The notes under the pieces are model-generated. The model saw only the letters and a list, made by a program, of their open reading frames with translations, was not told the origin of the DNA and did no database searches. 62,000 nucleotides of DNA from Phoronis australis. Lineage: Eukaryota > Phoronida > Phoronidae. Shown here piece after piece: positions 13,013-23,803 of this stretch (its first letter is position 1; every line of letters starts with the position of its first letter). The DNA is taken from the NCBI GenBank assembly GCA_002633005.1, contig NMRA01000646.1, positions 1 through 62,000 of the forward strand. Reading direction: 5' to 3'. The position numbers and the translations under genes were made by a program.

Positions 13013-13314
13013 GTGGCCAAATGTAATGTTGTTTACCAATTCACAGGTCATATGGACGAATGTCTTCGTCCTCATTCTCGTGAACAGCGTTGGATACACG
13101 GTGTGTTCTCTCTCACGACGGTTGTCCATGCACTTGCCGGGGGATCCATTCAAGATCACTTTGTACACCAACATGGCCGAAAAATAACTAGGCGGGAAAT
13201 AGTAGACAATACCATCTTTCGCTATGGTGAAAGACAAGTGACGTATTTCGGCTAAAGATTTTGGAATCGCTATTGATAAGTCATGAAAAACCTGCGTTGA
13301 ATGAACGGCTCACA
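13013..13314 (+). pseudogene. Penelope-like element, GIY-YIG endonuclease fragment
   Basis: Three pieces in shifting frames add up to the C-terminal endonuclease of a Penelope-like retroelement: NVVYQFTG near 13020; a YIG-equivalent VGYTVCSLSRRLSMHL at about 13089-13136 in another frame; then AGGSIQDHFVHQH...VDNT, and finally RLKILESLLISHEKPALN from 13249. Order and spacing match the family. At least two frameshifts make it non-coding. No reverse transcriptase was seen upstream. Confidence 0.75.
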
Positions 13315-13500
13315 TGTGTGTATCGCACGATGGCTCTGTTTCTATAGAGTTACGGGCTTTTTACCGTGTGTTGCTTTCACACTCTCTGCTTGTATGCCGT
13401 CTCGTGTATGTCACTGTTTATTTCGCTCTGTATATGTTTATTCCACTCATTGCCTGAAGATGTGACAAGAAGTAACGAAACATAACTGCTGCTTTATTTG
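13315..13500 (+). other. Penelope-like element 3' tail with possible hammerhead-like core
   Basis: The tail after the endonuclease ends near TGCCTGAAGATGTGACAAG (from 13451) and then CGAAAC (13476-13481). CUGANGA plus GAAAC is the conserved core order of hammerhead ribozymes, which are reported in Penelope-like terminal repeats. The intervening stem II is only GUGAC/GUAAC with one mismatch, and I could not define stems I and III. Confidence 0.3.
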
Positions 13501-13638
13501 TTTGTTTGTTATGTCTCTCGGTCTTTTACTTCATACCTGCACACCAAAAGAAAGGAGACTGTTCCGAAATTACCAACGTGCCAGTATTAACCTTGCTAAC
13601 AAAAGGTCTAGTCGTGTCTTTAACGAAGTCTACATATA

Positions 13639-13639
<1 letters not shown>

Positions 13640-13687
<48 letters not shown>

Positions 13688-13705
13688 GCGTGTGCGTGTG
13701 TGTGT
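13640..13705. repeat. (GT)n microsatellite
   Basis: About 30 GT units, with interspersed GC variants (tgcgtgtgcg) at the right end. Confidence 0.95.
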
Positions 13706-15830
13706 TTCATTGGAAAGTAAGCTGCTCTTGGCTTTAATTAGTTTGTACAACAAACTTTCGTAGTGTCTACACAAGTGTCTTTCATCGGATGGTATTTGAT
13801 ATAGTAGATCGCCCAGTGTAAGTGGCATCACGAACACATATATATGAGTAAATATATAATAAAATTCTGTACAAAACATTTCACAATAAAACAGTAGCGG
13901 TACTTCGACTATACATCTGTCATCAAACTGTAAAAAAATCATCTACGAATTTGTAGATTTTCGTAAATACAGTACGTTAATATGTAAATCAGAAGCCAAC
14001 GAATTTCCTGATCAAAACGGATGGCTATGAGCAATTTCTGCATGCATGCTTGCAGATTTTTGACGGGTAACCGTGGCAACATCGGAGATGGGGCATTCGT
14101 GTTAAGGTGTATTTTGCTCATTTCCGAGGTACCTACAACGGTTCAAGACTTAAACTTGAACTCCAAAAAACGCTGTAATCTTTGTTTATGGTTTTGAGTA
14201 CTTACGTACCCCGTTCGATCCCAATCCGTAGCCACGACAGACTTTTCGACACGTGCAAATTCCTTACATGTATAAACAACTCCTAGTAACGATCTTCAAA
14301 AGAAATAAAATTCTTGTGGTACTATTAGGAAAAGATAACATTATTTTATAGCTAACCATCGGAAATAGTCCTTTTGTGTAATTCATAAATAGTGGTCTCC
14401 GCTTTCTTCAAACTTCCACCCTTTTGAAAGCAGGTAATCCTATTGTATTTATCCATTTTTGTTGTTTGGATCGAATGTCTTGATACTGCTGTGCTGTGCA
14501 CGAATGTTTTGTGTTTATTGATGAAGTTGGAATCTCAGTTTCCCCCCTCCTAAATACTTCTCAATGTCGGATTTACATGTATAGACAGGCAAAGAGATCA
14601 TTCCTCAGAACCGCCCCACCAAGAGATGGTCCCTTCTGAAATGGCACACCTTAAGATAAAAGGCTAAATATCATTAAGCTCGGAAAAGAGTGATAGTTCA
14701 TTTCATCGTCGTGTGGCTCTGCAAGACGTGACCTTCCTCGGCATGAAAACCGGTTGTGCGATTTCACAAAAATGGAAAAATAGAAGTAATTGATTCCAAC
14801 ATTGGACCCTCTCTCCGTGAGCCGCCCCCTAAGAATTTTCCAATAAAATCACGAAAAGGGTGACAACTTGAATGTCATCAAGGACTTCCTTAAAGGGCTG
14901 GGCCTCTAAAAATGAAAACATCTATATTAGTTTTCAAAAATGAGGAATGCGTAGCATTTGATGCTTTCTGTCAGGTCATCAATTTTATCTCAAGCCATAC
15001 ACAATTTAGAGAAAAAAAAACAAAAAATAGAACGATACCTATCTCCCTTGCAAATTTGAAATTCAATGAATACATAAACTTCGCAAATCCTCGGTTTACA
15101 AATTTTCTAGATTTTTCGAAACATATTTATGAACGATTAAGTGCACGTTTTCAAGTGCGTTTACTAGTAGACTACCTATGCTGCGAAAACGGGAACGAAC
15201 ATTTGTAACAACAATATTCTGCTCAGATCCCTCTAATGTTCTCTTGAATGTTCTGCCATCTCCGTGTTTCGCAGTCTTTCTTTTCTCGTCTGTCCTTGGC
15301 CCCACTCTTACATGTATTTCAGTTGCCATTCTGAAGCCTGCAAATTTTTTTCGGGGGGGGGGCACGTGTCCCCCGCCCCCGCCCCGCTTCCTACGGTTGT
15401 GCTTCTAAACTGAGTAAGGAACAATACGAGATCAACTTTAACGGTAAATTATCCGAGTTCACTTAATTCGGGCACAGGCAAACGGTGCCTTGTCGGTTTA
15501 AAACTTGTCCAATTCCGCAGCACTCAATCAGAATATGCCCATTTACAATTACCGTCTGTAGGCCCCCAAAATTACTCATAAAAAGAAACGTAAGTCATTG
15601 ATAAGTTTTATCTATTCAGATCACATTTGAAGTATACTAAATTAAAAATGTTTTCACTCACGGATGCTGCTGATAACTGTGAAGTTATTGGGGACAAATA
15701 AAACAACAAGAATAATGTATATTTTGAGTTGTATTGGGAATTTCATGGTCACAGATCTACAAATAAATATTTCACAGAAGGAACCAGATGGGTTCCTTAA
15801 TTACAAGAGATAACACACACATTTCCGATA
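13706..15830. other. Intergenic stretch without recognised gene
   Basis: No homology that I recognise on either strand. The only notable item is a G-run followed by C-rich sequence at 15352-15391, a likely polymerase-slippage or assembly-weak spot. Confidence 0.4.
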
Positions 15831-15926
15831 CNACGATGTAGTTAGCCATCTATATTACCTAGTTTAACGTTCATTGTACCTAACCGTATCATACTTGTGT
15901 TTGTTCACCTTTTTCTGGCGGCGGAG

Positions 15927-16162
15927 TGTCAAGAATGACTTCTTGATGATTTTATCTATTCTGAGAATTGTGCCTTATTTGGGCCCACCTACACGTTTAA
16001 TACTATTGGTTAGTTTAACTCCTCCTACTCGTACCACGTGATTACTACACGTGGCTGCATCGACTGTATTATTATATTGTAGTTTCCGTGCAAATAAAAT
16101 CAGTTGTTCTTTTAACCTTACACGAACCAGTTATCACTTTTGCTCTCCCAATTCATTCCACA
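15927..16162 (+). repeat. LTR of a second BEL/Pao-like element
   Basis: It begins TGTCAAG right after a purine-rich ggcggcggag, contains AATAAAATCAGTTG at 16093-16106 like the LTR at 5721, shares AGTTATCAC near its end, and ends TTCCACA. It is 236 bp against about 420 bp for the first copy. The sequence before it (15840-15926) resembles the tail upstream of the first LTR, so it is probably a 3' LTR. Confidence 0.5.
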
Positions 16163-16624
16163 CAATCATGATAATATCTATGTTGACAACATAATTGGTG
16201 GCACTATGTTCCCCAGACTCAACAAGACTACACTGCTGAAGCTCAGATCTATTATGCAACAACCACTTCACTGTTCCAGACAGCTGGTTTCAGTCGGAGA
16301 TCATGGGCTACAAATGACCCTATTCTACAGGCCAAGTTTGAAAATGACCAGACAGATGACTGTGCAGAGTCAGTCAATGTCCTGGGACTCTGCTGGCACC
16401 CAAACACAGATGACGTAACTTTTACCCAGCCTACACTGATGGTTACAGAGGTGACTAGAAGACAGATTTTGAAAGCATCATCATCATCTTTTTTTGACCG
16501 GTACGTAATGCTGCCAGGAAAGAATTGGACAACATTAAAGCAATCCACTACATGGACAGAGCTAAAATCCCTAGCTAGAATATTCAGCTTTCTTTGTGGC
16601 GCGGGAGTGTTCTCATCTTGCTAA
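16163..16624 (+). pseudogene. BEL/Pao reverse-transcriptase fragment
   Basis: NIYVDNIIGG at 16169-16198 is a YVDD-box variant. After a shift the frame from about 16220 reads LFQTAGFSRRSWATND, then ESVNVLGLCWHPNTDDVTF and TRRQILKASS. That is the region after the RT active site in BEL/Pao pol, where AGF.LRSWA.N and VLGL.W are typical. The frame stays open to TAA at 16622-16624 but loses recognisable similarity after about 16490. It directly abuts the preceding LTR, an order not found in an intact element, so it is a rearranged relic. Confidence 0.7.
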
Positions 16625-16761
16625 TGCCAGTAGCTTATACTAGTGCAATTGAGTGTTCCACACTTAGTTACTGAAATACAACCATCTCACTGCCGGACCA
16701 AGACAGTCCACACAAAAAAACACTGCTACTAAGTGGAGTTACTCTACTATAGGCATCATGT

Positions 16762-17295
16762 AAATGTCATGGACTTAAACTTGTCAAAATATTTTTCTAC
16801 TTTTGAATTGCTATAGCTGTGCTTTTCAGAGTTTGACTGTCAGTACCAGTGTTTTAAATAAGATGCCTGAGAAGGGGAAACAACTTGACATCTCTCATTT
16901 CGCCAATCATTGTCTGGCCTCAGACTCAATGAAGGAAGACCTCTTGACATTGAAGTTCTTAAAGGAGACTGTTTCAGAAATAGAGTTGACTACAACTGGT
17001 CAAGGGAACAATAATACATGGTTTGAATTAAGGAGAGGGCGCATGACTGCATCAAAGTTTGGTCAGTCAACTGACTCACTCCTTGAATCAAAAAAGGTGA
17101 AATAAGTCGTTGGCAAGGACACAGTGCACACCACATTCACCAACACGAGTCTAAACTTGGGCAATCTTAACTTGGGCAATTAACACAAAAACACAGCCAA
17201 GAATTTGTATAAAAGAGCAATGCGTTTTAATCACAGCAGTTTCAAGTTTGAGAAGCCTGCTCTTACATTACCATAACCATCACTACATTCATTGG
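16762..17295 (+). pseudogene. YqaJ-like nuclease fragment, copy A
   Basis: The frame at about 16960-17105 reads NNNTWFELRRGRMTASKFGQ, the N-terminal signature of YqaJ-type (lambda-exonuclease-like) nucleases (W..lR.gR.TAS.fg). The catalytic Asp and ExK region are not seen before the stop at 17103-17105. The copy is about 85% identical by eye to copy B but lacks about 240 bp present there (17401-17640). YqaJ genes are carried by some eukaryotic DNA transposons, and a decayed transposase lies 2 kb downstream on the same strand. Confidence 0.6.
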
Positions 17296-17322
17296 TTGTT
17301 CTGTGGATGGTGTTCCATCATG

Positions 17323-18079
17323 AAAATGTCATGGACTTAAACTTGTCAAAATATTTTTCTACCTTTGAATTACTATTGCTGTGCTTTTCAGAGTTTGTAA
17401 GTGAAGTAAAGCATAGTGCCTTGCACTTAGTGCAAAACACAAGTGAAGATGGAGATCTGGAAATCAGTTTAGAAATTGCTGCTCTTCAGATGCTGACTCC
17501 TGATGCTCCACATGTGTCTAAGGAAGATGCCCTGGCACAGACGAGAACACAATACCCAGACAAACATGACTAGACAGGCTGGTCTGTCAATGGACAGCAC
17601 TGACATTTCTTTGATTCCATTAGTAAAGAAATACATCATGTTTGACTGTTAGTACTAGTGTTTGAAGAAGATGCCAGAGAAGGGGAAACAGCCTAAGTTC
17701 GCCATTCATTGAATGGCCTCAGGCTCAATGAAGGAAGACTTCTTGGCATTGAAGTTGTCAAAAGAAAAGAGTCTGTTTCAGAAATAGAATTAACTACAAC
17801 CGGTGAAGGGAACAATAATACATGGTTTGAGTTAAGAAGAGGGTGCATGACTGCATCAAAGTTTGGTCAGTCAACTGACTCACGCCTCGAGTCAGAGAAG
17901 GGCAAATTAGTCATTGGCGAGGACACGGTGCACACCGCATTCTCCAACATGTGTCTAAACTTGGGCACTTAACACGAAAACATAGCAAAGGATTTGTATA
18001 AAAGAGCAATGCATTTTAAACACAGCAGTTTCAAGTTTGAGCAGCCAGGTCTCATAATATCCATAACCATCACTACATT
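17323..18079 (+). pseudogene. YqaJ-like nuclease fragment, copy B
   Basis: A tandem repeat of copy A. It includes an additional open segment (17396-17570, SEVKHSALHLVQNTSEDGD...) that looks like an upstream exon region of the same protein. The YqaJ signature NNNTWFELRRGCMTASKFGQ is in the frame 17709-17972, with one Arg changed to Cys. No complete catalytic core is present. The duplication of one end of the element suggests nested insertion or assembly of two copies. Confidence 0.6.
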
Positions 18080-18183
18080 GAAGGCAGAAGACAAATTTGA
18101 ACTATCTATTTAAGTGTAAATTGCAAGGTCCAAGTATCTTCAAGATATTGTTATTTGGATGTATTTTATTCAAATTATACTTG

Positions 18184-18480
18184 GAGAAGGAAGCAAGGAC
18201 GCCCTCGCCTTCGCTACAAAGACACCGTCAAAGCCAACCTGAAGTGGTGCAACATCAAACCCAAGGAGCTGAAAGCTGTTGCAGGCGAGCCACGATTCGA
18301 AAAGCAACTACCAGTTTTGAGGATGACCGCTGTAAGAGACTCGAAGCTGCTCGAGAGAAACGCCACTCAGCAGCATCCACCACTGTTACCACGACAGAGT
18401 TCCAATGCCCCACCTGTGCTCGACTCTGCGCGTCAAGACTGGGACTGCAGAGCCATCTTCATGTACATAGACGATGAGAC
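18184..18480 (+). pseudogene. Non-LTR retrotransposon (LINE) ORF2 3' end
   Basis: GRPRLRYKDTVKANLKWCNI (frame starting in 18155-18300) is the usual C-terminal motif of LINE reverse transcriptases. After a shift the other frame reads RLEAAREKRH and a terminal C2HH finger, FQCPTCARLCASRLGLQSHL, ending at 18477. This matches the common LINE tail in invertebrates and fish. The copy is 5'-truncated and frameshifted. Confidence 0.75.
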
Positions 18481-19239
18481 ACACAACCTATGTCATCTTC
18501 GGACCCGAAGGACTACCAACAATTCCAATTATCATGTAATCGTGTCTGTAGTTACTTTAAAAAGCAAAAATAAAAAATAATGATTATTTATTCACTTCAG
18601 CAGTTGCCGCAAAAAATGGAATTATTATGCTCATTTTAAAGCATATTTATTTTGTTTCATCAGAAGCTGACATGGAGGAATACGAGCAGTAGCAAAAAGA
18701 CAGTCAAACCCCCGCTGTGGCACCTTTTGCTCTGCCAAGCACTCCTCTACAGCCATCAAGTTTGCATAAAAGTTTTTTCAGCTCTGTAGATGACTCTGGG
18801 TCATCTAACATTCCCAGCTCCTCAGAGAAAATGAAGAGGTATATAATGGTAGTTATTTGATAACCCTGGGTACTTCTTATTGTCCTATAGCACATGAGGA
18901 AACTGATACCTTTGGTATGCTGTTTTGTATTCTAGTCATGTTTTCTTCTGTTTAGGCGTTTCTTATCAATACATTGACTTACACCAGACAGCAGTGTTGG
19001 CTGTCACTAGCTGTGTAAGATTACTAATGTTCAAATCTGAAGTCGCAATATACACACCTGGTGGGTAAACTGTTTCTTTTTTTAGTACAGTTGTGCTCGT
19101 GTGCACTAGACTACAGTGGGTTACAATTTTTGAGCTGTGGATTGCATGTAATTATAATAGACGGGCCAGTTGCTGCAGTATTGTCATTTGTGTATTTGTG
19201 CTGCTGTAGCTGTATGTTTCTTGCACGTTTCTCCTTTTT

Positions 19240-21835
19240 TAGATCATCGAGAATAAAGCAGGAAAAGTATTTGGCGAAAGATGATGACAGAATCCTGTTG
19301 GTCTTCGAATCCATGTTGTTGCAGTTATTATCATTTTTCATGACATGTAAACGGAAGGCAACAACCCAGCTGATCAAGTTTGTCGGCACCATGGTGGTGA
19401 TCCATCAGGTGTGCTCTCAGGCAAACTGCCCAGGTTACACTTGGTCCTCACAGCCGAGTATAGACCAGCTGCCTCTTGGGAACATTTTACTGGCGCTATC
19501 AATTCTTTGTGCTGGCAGTTCAGCATCAAAAACCCTGAGGGTTTTAAAATTCGTGGGGGTAAAGGCCTATCACTACTCAACGTTTTACCACCACCAAAAG
19601 ATGTACCTCACCGGGGCCATCATGAGAGTTTGGGAAACACAGTATGCCAAACTCCCGAGAACCCTGGGTGATGACATGCTTCAGGGGGGTGATGTTCATT
19701 GCGACAACCCAGGATACACAGCAAAATACGGCAGCTATACTTATATGGACTTAAAACCAAACAAGACTGTTGCCATGGAGCTGGTGCAGGCATTAAAAAT
19801 GACTTGTAAAAAAAACTTTACGTAAATTGTGCATGACCCGGGTTGGATTACTAATGTGTCTATTATCTTTGCACATGAATATATTTCCAAGGCAGGTGTT
19901 GTTTAGCTTAGTCAAAAGGGATCTGTGAACTTCCGAAATGAGACAAGCTACACACTTTAATTTTCATTAACTGTACTAAGACCAGGTGGAGTCAAGTGAG
20001 TAGAATTTTGGTGTACTCAAATCTCACAAATTGATTTATGGTATACTTAAGATGCAGAGTTTTTATACAAATGTATTCTTGCTTTGATATTGCATTGAGT
20101 GGTGTTCAAATGGTAATGTTTAGTCATTTCCTGTTGTTTGTGATCTTTCTTGATCAGTAACTAGAGACAATTTGTGGCATTGTAAGCTAACAGGTATCTG
20201 CTAGACCATTACGATAATTTTTACGCATAATTTAGGTGTGTTTTGTACAGTCTTTTAGGTAGTCTTATCAGGTGTCAATTTGTACTCATTTTTGGTTTTT
20301 GCTTCATTAATTTCAGAAAAATGGAAGTTGCAGGCTCCTACCACATGGAATTATGTTTCAAAAGGTGCCGACTGAAGCTGTTGGACCATGTGGCTCCTCA
20401 GAGTCTGACAATTGTGACAGATCATCACCCTTCCATTAATAAATGGATTGCAGATTACTGGGCTGTTGTCAACCACTTGTTTGATATTTGGCATATAGCT
20501 AAAGGTACAGTGGTATGCAAAAAGTTGCTGAAAATGCTTATCATTGAAGTTTGGCAAAGTTTTAGTGAATTCTCGTCACTTTGCGTCTAATTTTCTTTCA
20601 AGGTTTTTGTTCTAACTAAAGTATGCAGGCATGGTTCATCAACTGTTGTAGATAACAACTGGAATCGTTTTTATATGCGTGTTGCAGTAAATTAAAGTAA
20701 GGTGGCTTTGAGCATATGCTCTTGTTAGGAACGGAACTTGCCGATGTAAGAATTGCCTTCAATTTTGAAAAAGTGGGACTACACTAATGCTTTCACGGCA
20801 ACGCTACTCGCCTTGGGTAGTAGCATGTGATATTGAGAAGATTCTTGTTGCATTTCATTAATTTGTGATGGCACGTATGTTTCTAAGCTCTTGCATTGTT
20901 GTATTAATTTGTTGTACCTTCCTAGGTCTGCGTAAAAAACTGGCCCCGCTGAGCAAGAAGTATCCATCGGTGAAGAAGTGGGAAGACGCAATCATCAATC
21001 ATGTGTATAGGTGTGGCACAGAAAGTAAGGGTGATAATGTCCTTTGTCTAGAAATGTGGAAGAGCTTGGGAAACCACATCGTGAATATACACACGCATAA
21101 AGATAATAGTGTGTATACTGAGTGCGGGCATGGCCCCCTTCAACCTAGGGAATGGATGACTCCAGGTATGTAAGCGTTACTTTTGCCATGTTTTATACGG
21201 TGATATCTGAATGCTTTTGAGAATGAATGGCTTTGGTTTGCTGACGTTTGGAAATAGCAGAGTAGTGATCTTATTGACACTGCCAGCTTTGCCCACTTTA
21301 TACAAGATGTGCTTGGAAAACGAGGCGATTCCTGTTAGGTGTTGTTGCAATTCAGGTAATCAAAAGGGAGTTCGATATTCACTATTTGTCAATCTTGGGT
21401 GTTGCAAGAAGTTGACAGCCAGTTCTGTGTTTCTCCTGCTATTGCATAGCTACTGTTTCACTCTCACTCGTTCTTCTTTGTTGTACAAAGTCTCTAACTT
21501 TTTCGAAGGTTTGATGAAACCTCCATACTCGTAGTTACAGGCCTGTAATTGTGGCATGCGTTTTTTTCGTGTTATTGTTCACAAACTAGTGAGTTTATTA
21601 CTGTGATGATACAAGTAGTATTATTTATACAGGGACTGCTCAATATGAAGATTTAATGAAGGTGTTGGATAACAAGCTTTTGCGGGAAAGACATCTCCAG
21701 GCTTTCTCCCGTTGGCCAGACCGCATCCTTAGAAAGATTCCACTCCCTTGTGAACAAATTTGCTCCAAAAGTGAAGCATTTCGATTACTCGGGGATGAAT
21801 AGCAGGTTTCTGCCACAGTCATATGTCATAGGGAT
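19240..21835 (+). pseudogene. Decayed DDE transposase, ISL2EU-like
   Basis: Four exon-like blocks follow each other on one strand. Block 1 (about 19400-19790) has LGNILLALSILCAGS and GGDVHCDNPGYTAKYGSYTY, with the probable first catalytic Asp. Block 2 (20313-20505, after a good acceptor) has SYHMEL, IVTDHHPSINKWI (second Asp) and HLFDIWHIAKG. Block 3 (20926-21165) has KKLAPLSKKYPSVKKW...INHVYRCGTES and GHGPLQPREW. Block 4 (21634-21835) has YEDLMKVLDNKLL, then a one-base shift near 21686, then the SLERFHSLVNKFAPK motif with the likely catalytic Glu. I recall this family from ISL2EU-type eukaryotic transposons, which also encode a YqaJ nuclease. Inactive because of the frameshift. Confidence 0.6.
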
Positions 21836-22159
21836 GGATAGTAGGACATCACTGCACCAAGGTAGTCTGGGAGATTCCAGTCTTAGTTGTAGCCTCAGCC
21901 TTCCCTAGTGGAAAGCTTCATTGAGCATCAGGGCCGTGGCAGATCATGCCTAGGGGATATATAGTAATGGACATACTTCGTTTGATAATTAGCTGACACT
22001 AAGACACCTGATTCGTTGATGGAGGGGACTGTTTTGTAAATAGTCATGAACATTACAGTAAAAATTTTTAAAAACTTTTCCATATGCTATATGGGCAATC
22101 ACCAATCCAATGGGATGCCCTCTATACTCTATAGAAACTTTACCAAGCTATTCCTACCC
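21762..22159. repeat. Left copy of sequence duplicated across the assembly gap
   Basis: These 398 bases recur at 22457-22853 with only a few substitutions and small indels (about 98-99% identity by eye). The copy stops exactly at the first N. Confidence 0.95.
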
Positions 22160-22456
22160 NNNNNNNNNNNNNNNNNNNNNNNNNNNNNNNNNNNNNNNNN
22201 NNNNNNNNNNNNNNNNNNNNNNNNNNNNNNNNNNNNNNNNNNNNNNNNNNNNNNNNNNNNNNNNNNNNNNNNNNNNNNNNNNNNNNNNNNNNNNNNNNNN
22301 NNNNNNNNNNNNNNNNNNNNNNNNNNNNNNNNNNNNNNNNNNNNNNNNNNNNNNNNNNNNNNNNNNNNNNNNNNNNNNNNNNNNNNNNNNNNNNNNNNNN
22401 NNNNNNNNNNNNNNNNNNNNNNNNNNNNNNNNNNNNNNNNNNNNNNNNNNNNNNNN
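22160..22456. other. Assembly gap (297 Ns)
   Basis: A run of N. Reading frames crossing it have no meaning. Confidence 1.
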
Positions 22457-22853
22457 GCTCCAAAAGTGAAGCATTTCGATTACTCGGGGATGAATAGCAG
22501 GTTTTTGCCACAGTCATATGTCATAGGGATGGATAGTAGGACTCACTGCACCAAGGTAGTCTGGGAGATTCCAGTCTTAGTTGTAGCCTCAGCCTTCCCT
22601 AGTGGAAAGCTTCATTGAGCATCAGGGCCGTGGCAGATCATGCCTAGGGGATATATAGTAATGGACATACTTCGTTTGATATTTAGCTGACACTAAGACA
22701 CCTGATTCATTGATGGAGGGGACTGTTTTGTAAATAGTCATGAACATTACAGTAAAAATTTTTAAAAACTTTTCCATAAGCTATATGGGCAATCACCGAT
22801 CCAATGGGATGCCCTCTATACTCTATAGAAACTTTACCAAGCTATTCCTACCC
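22457..22853. repeat. Right copy of sequence duplicated across the assembly gap
   Basis: It starts directly after the last N and repeats 21762-22159. The most economical reading is a failed merge of two alleles, so the gap may have zero true length. Confidence 0.95.
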
Positions 22854-23224
22854 AAGGTGGCTCACACCCAGGCCATATACCAAATTTCATAATTAACAGC
22901 AACATTGGGCACATAGACATGAAGAGGTTGTTTTGATCTCAAGCATTGACTTACAAACTAAAACTGTTTTGGAACACATGTGACATTGATATGGGCCCGA
23001 GTTGACTTGGCCCTAGAGTACGTAAATGAAGTGACCTGGAATTCGCCCCTCCCCCCCAGTCCACAGGTGAGAAAGTATAAATTATAAAATTGCAATTCTG
23101 TCTTCCTCTTGTATACACTACACAGTCGAGTATTCTGAAGTGGTTCTCATTCATTCCCTTGCATACATTTATTCACTCACTAGTAAGACGAGGAGTAAGA
23201 GACAACTTTGTGCAATGCTCAATT

Positions 23225-23320
23225 GTCTGCCAGTGAAAGCCAGGATTTGAACCTGAGTTTCGCAAACAAGAGTCCGGATCTCAAACCACTGAGCCACACT
23301 GTCTACAAATAATCAGGGAC
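23225..23320 (-). repeat. tRNA-derived SINE head
   Basis: On the minus strand it shows a box A (TGGCTCAGTGG) and box B (GGTTCAAATCC) at tRNA spacing. It is followed by non-tRNA sequence extending to about 23150, as in tRNA-headed SINEs. Confidence 0.6.
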
Positions 23321-23515
23321 CAAACACTTTGAGTGATTTGCTAAAGCACAAAAAGTCCGAGTTTTTTATCACTGAAACTGGCATTTATCCACGGCTGAAA
23401 CACGATTCATCAGAGGGGACAAGGGCACCTGGGACTGACCAGTAAAGCTATTGAACTTCGAATTAAAAAGACCAAGTAACAATTCGCGATTGTATGATAC
23501 ATATTTAAAATATTC

Positions 23516-23803
23516 CTACCAGTCACTAACATTCTGTCGCAACTCCTGCGCACCTCCTGCCCGTGGATGTTCACTGGATGAACCGCCTGGGACTGGATCT
23601 TCGTCGACGAACAGAGGCGGAGCAAGGGGATCGAGGGAGAACGGCTCCACTATAGAAAAGCTGTGAACACAAATTGTTCCTATGGGGTCTGTCACATCCT
23701 CCTCCACCTCCGAAACGTTGGAATCGTCTGAAAACTCCACCTGTACCTCCCTGTATCTTTCAAAATATTCTTCATCTACGCTGCTGTACTCACTGGGATC
23801 CAT
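23516..23803 (-). CDS. Orphan first exon of a P2X7-tail-like (P2RX7_C) protein
   Basis: An ATG at 23803 (context aacaatATGG) opens a strongly acidic 95-codon frame. Residues about 50-66 read SIVEPFSLDPLAPPLF and the frame ends RQNVSDW. Proteins with the zinc-binding P2X7 cytoplasmic-tail domain, common in invertebrate and fish genomes, start with an acidic stretch, a PF/PY..(E/D)PLAP motif and then DWCxCGxC. Here a GT donor follows exactly at ...agtgactg|gtagga, so the next exon should begin with the Cys cluster. I cannot find it before the SINE at 23.3 kb. It is either a truncated gene or a gene with distant exons; the call rests on motif recall. Confidence 0.45.
   Translation of the reverse strand: MDPSEYSSVDEEYFERYREVQVEFSDDSNVSEVEEDVTDPIGTICVHSFSIVEPFSLDPLAPPLFVDEDPVPGGSSSEHPRAGGAQELRQNVSDW

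Noticed and set aside
13506-13942. Cys/Val and Thr/His repeat proteins on both strands
   Set aside because: They are translations of the GT microsatellite.
14912-15208. 98-codon frame MKTSILVFKNEECV...
   Set aside because: No recognised motif; AT-rich with low-complexity stretches and no splice or promoter support.
22046-22618. Open frames of 106-190 codons spanning 22046-22618
   Set aside because: They consist mostly of the N gap and have no meaning.
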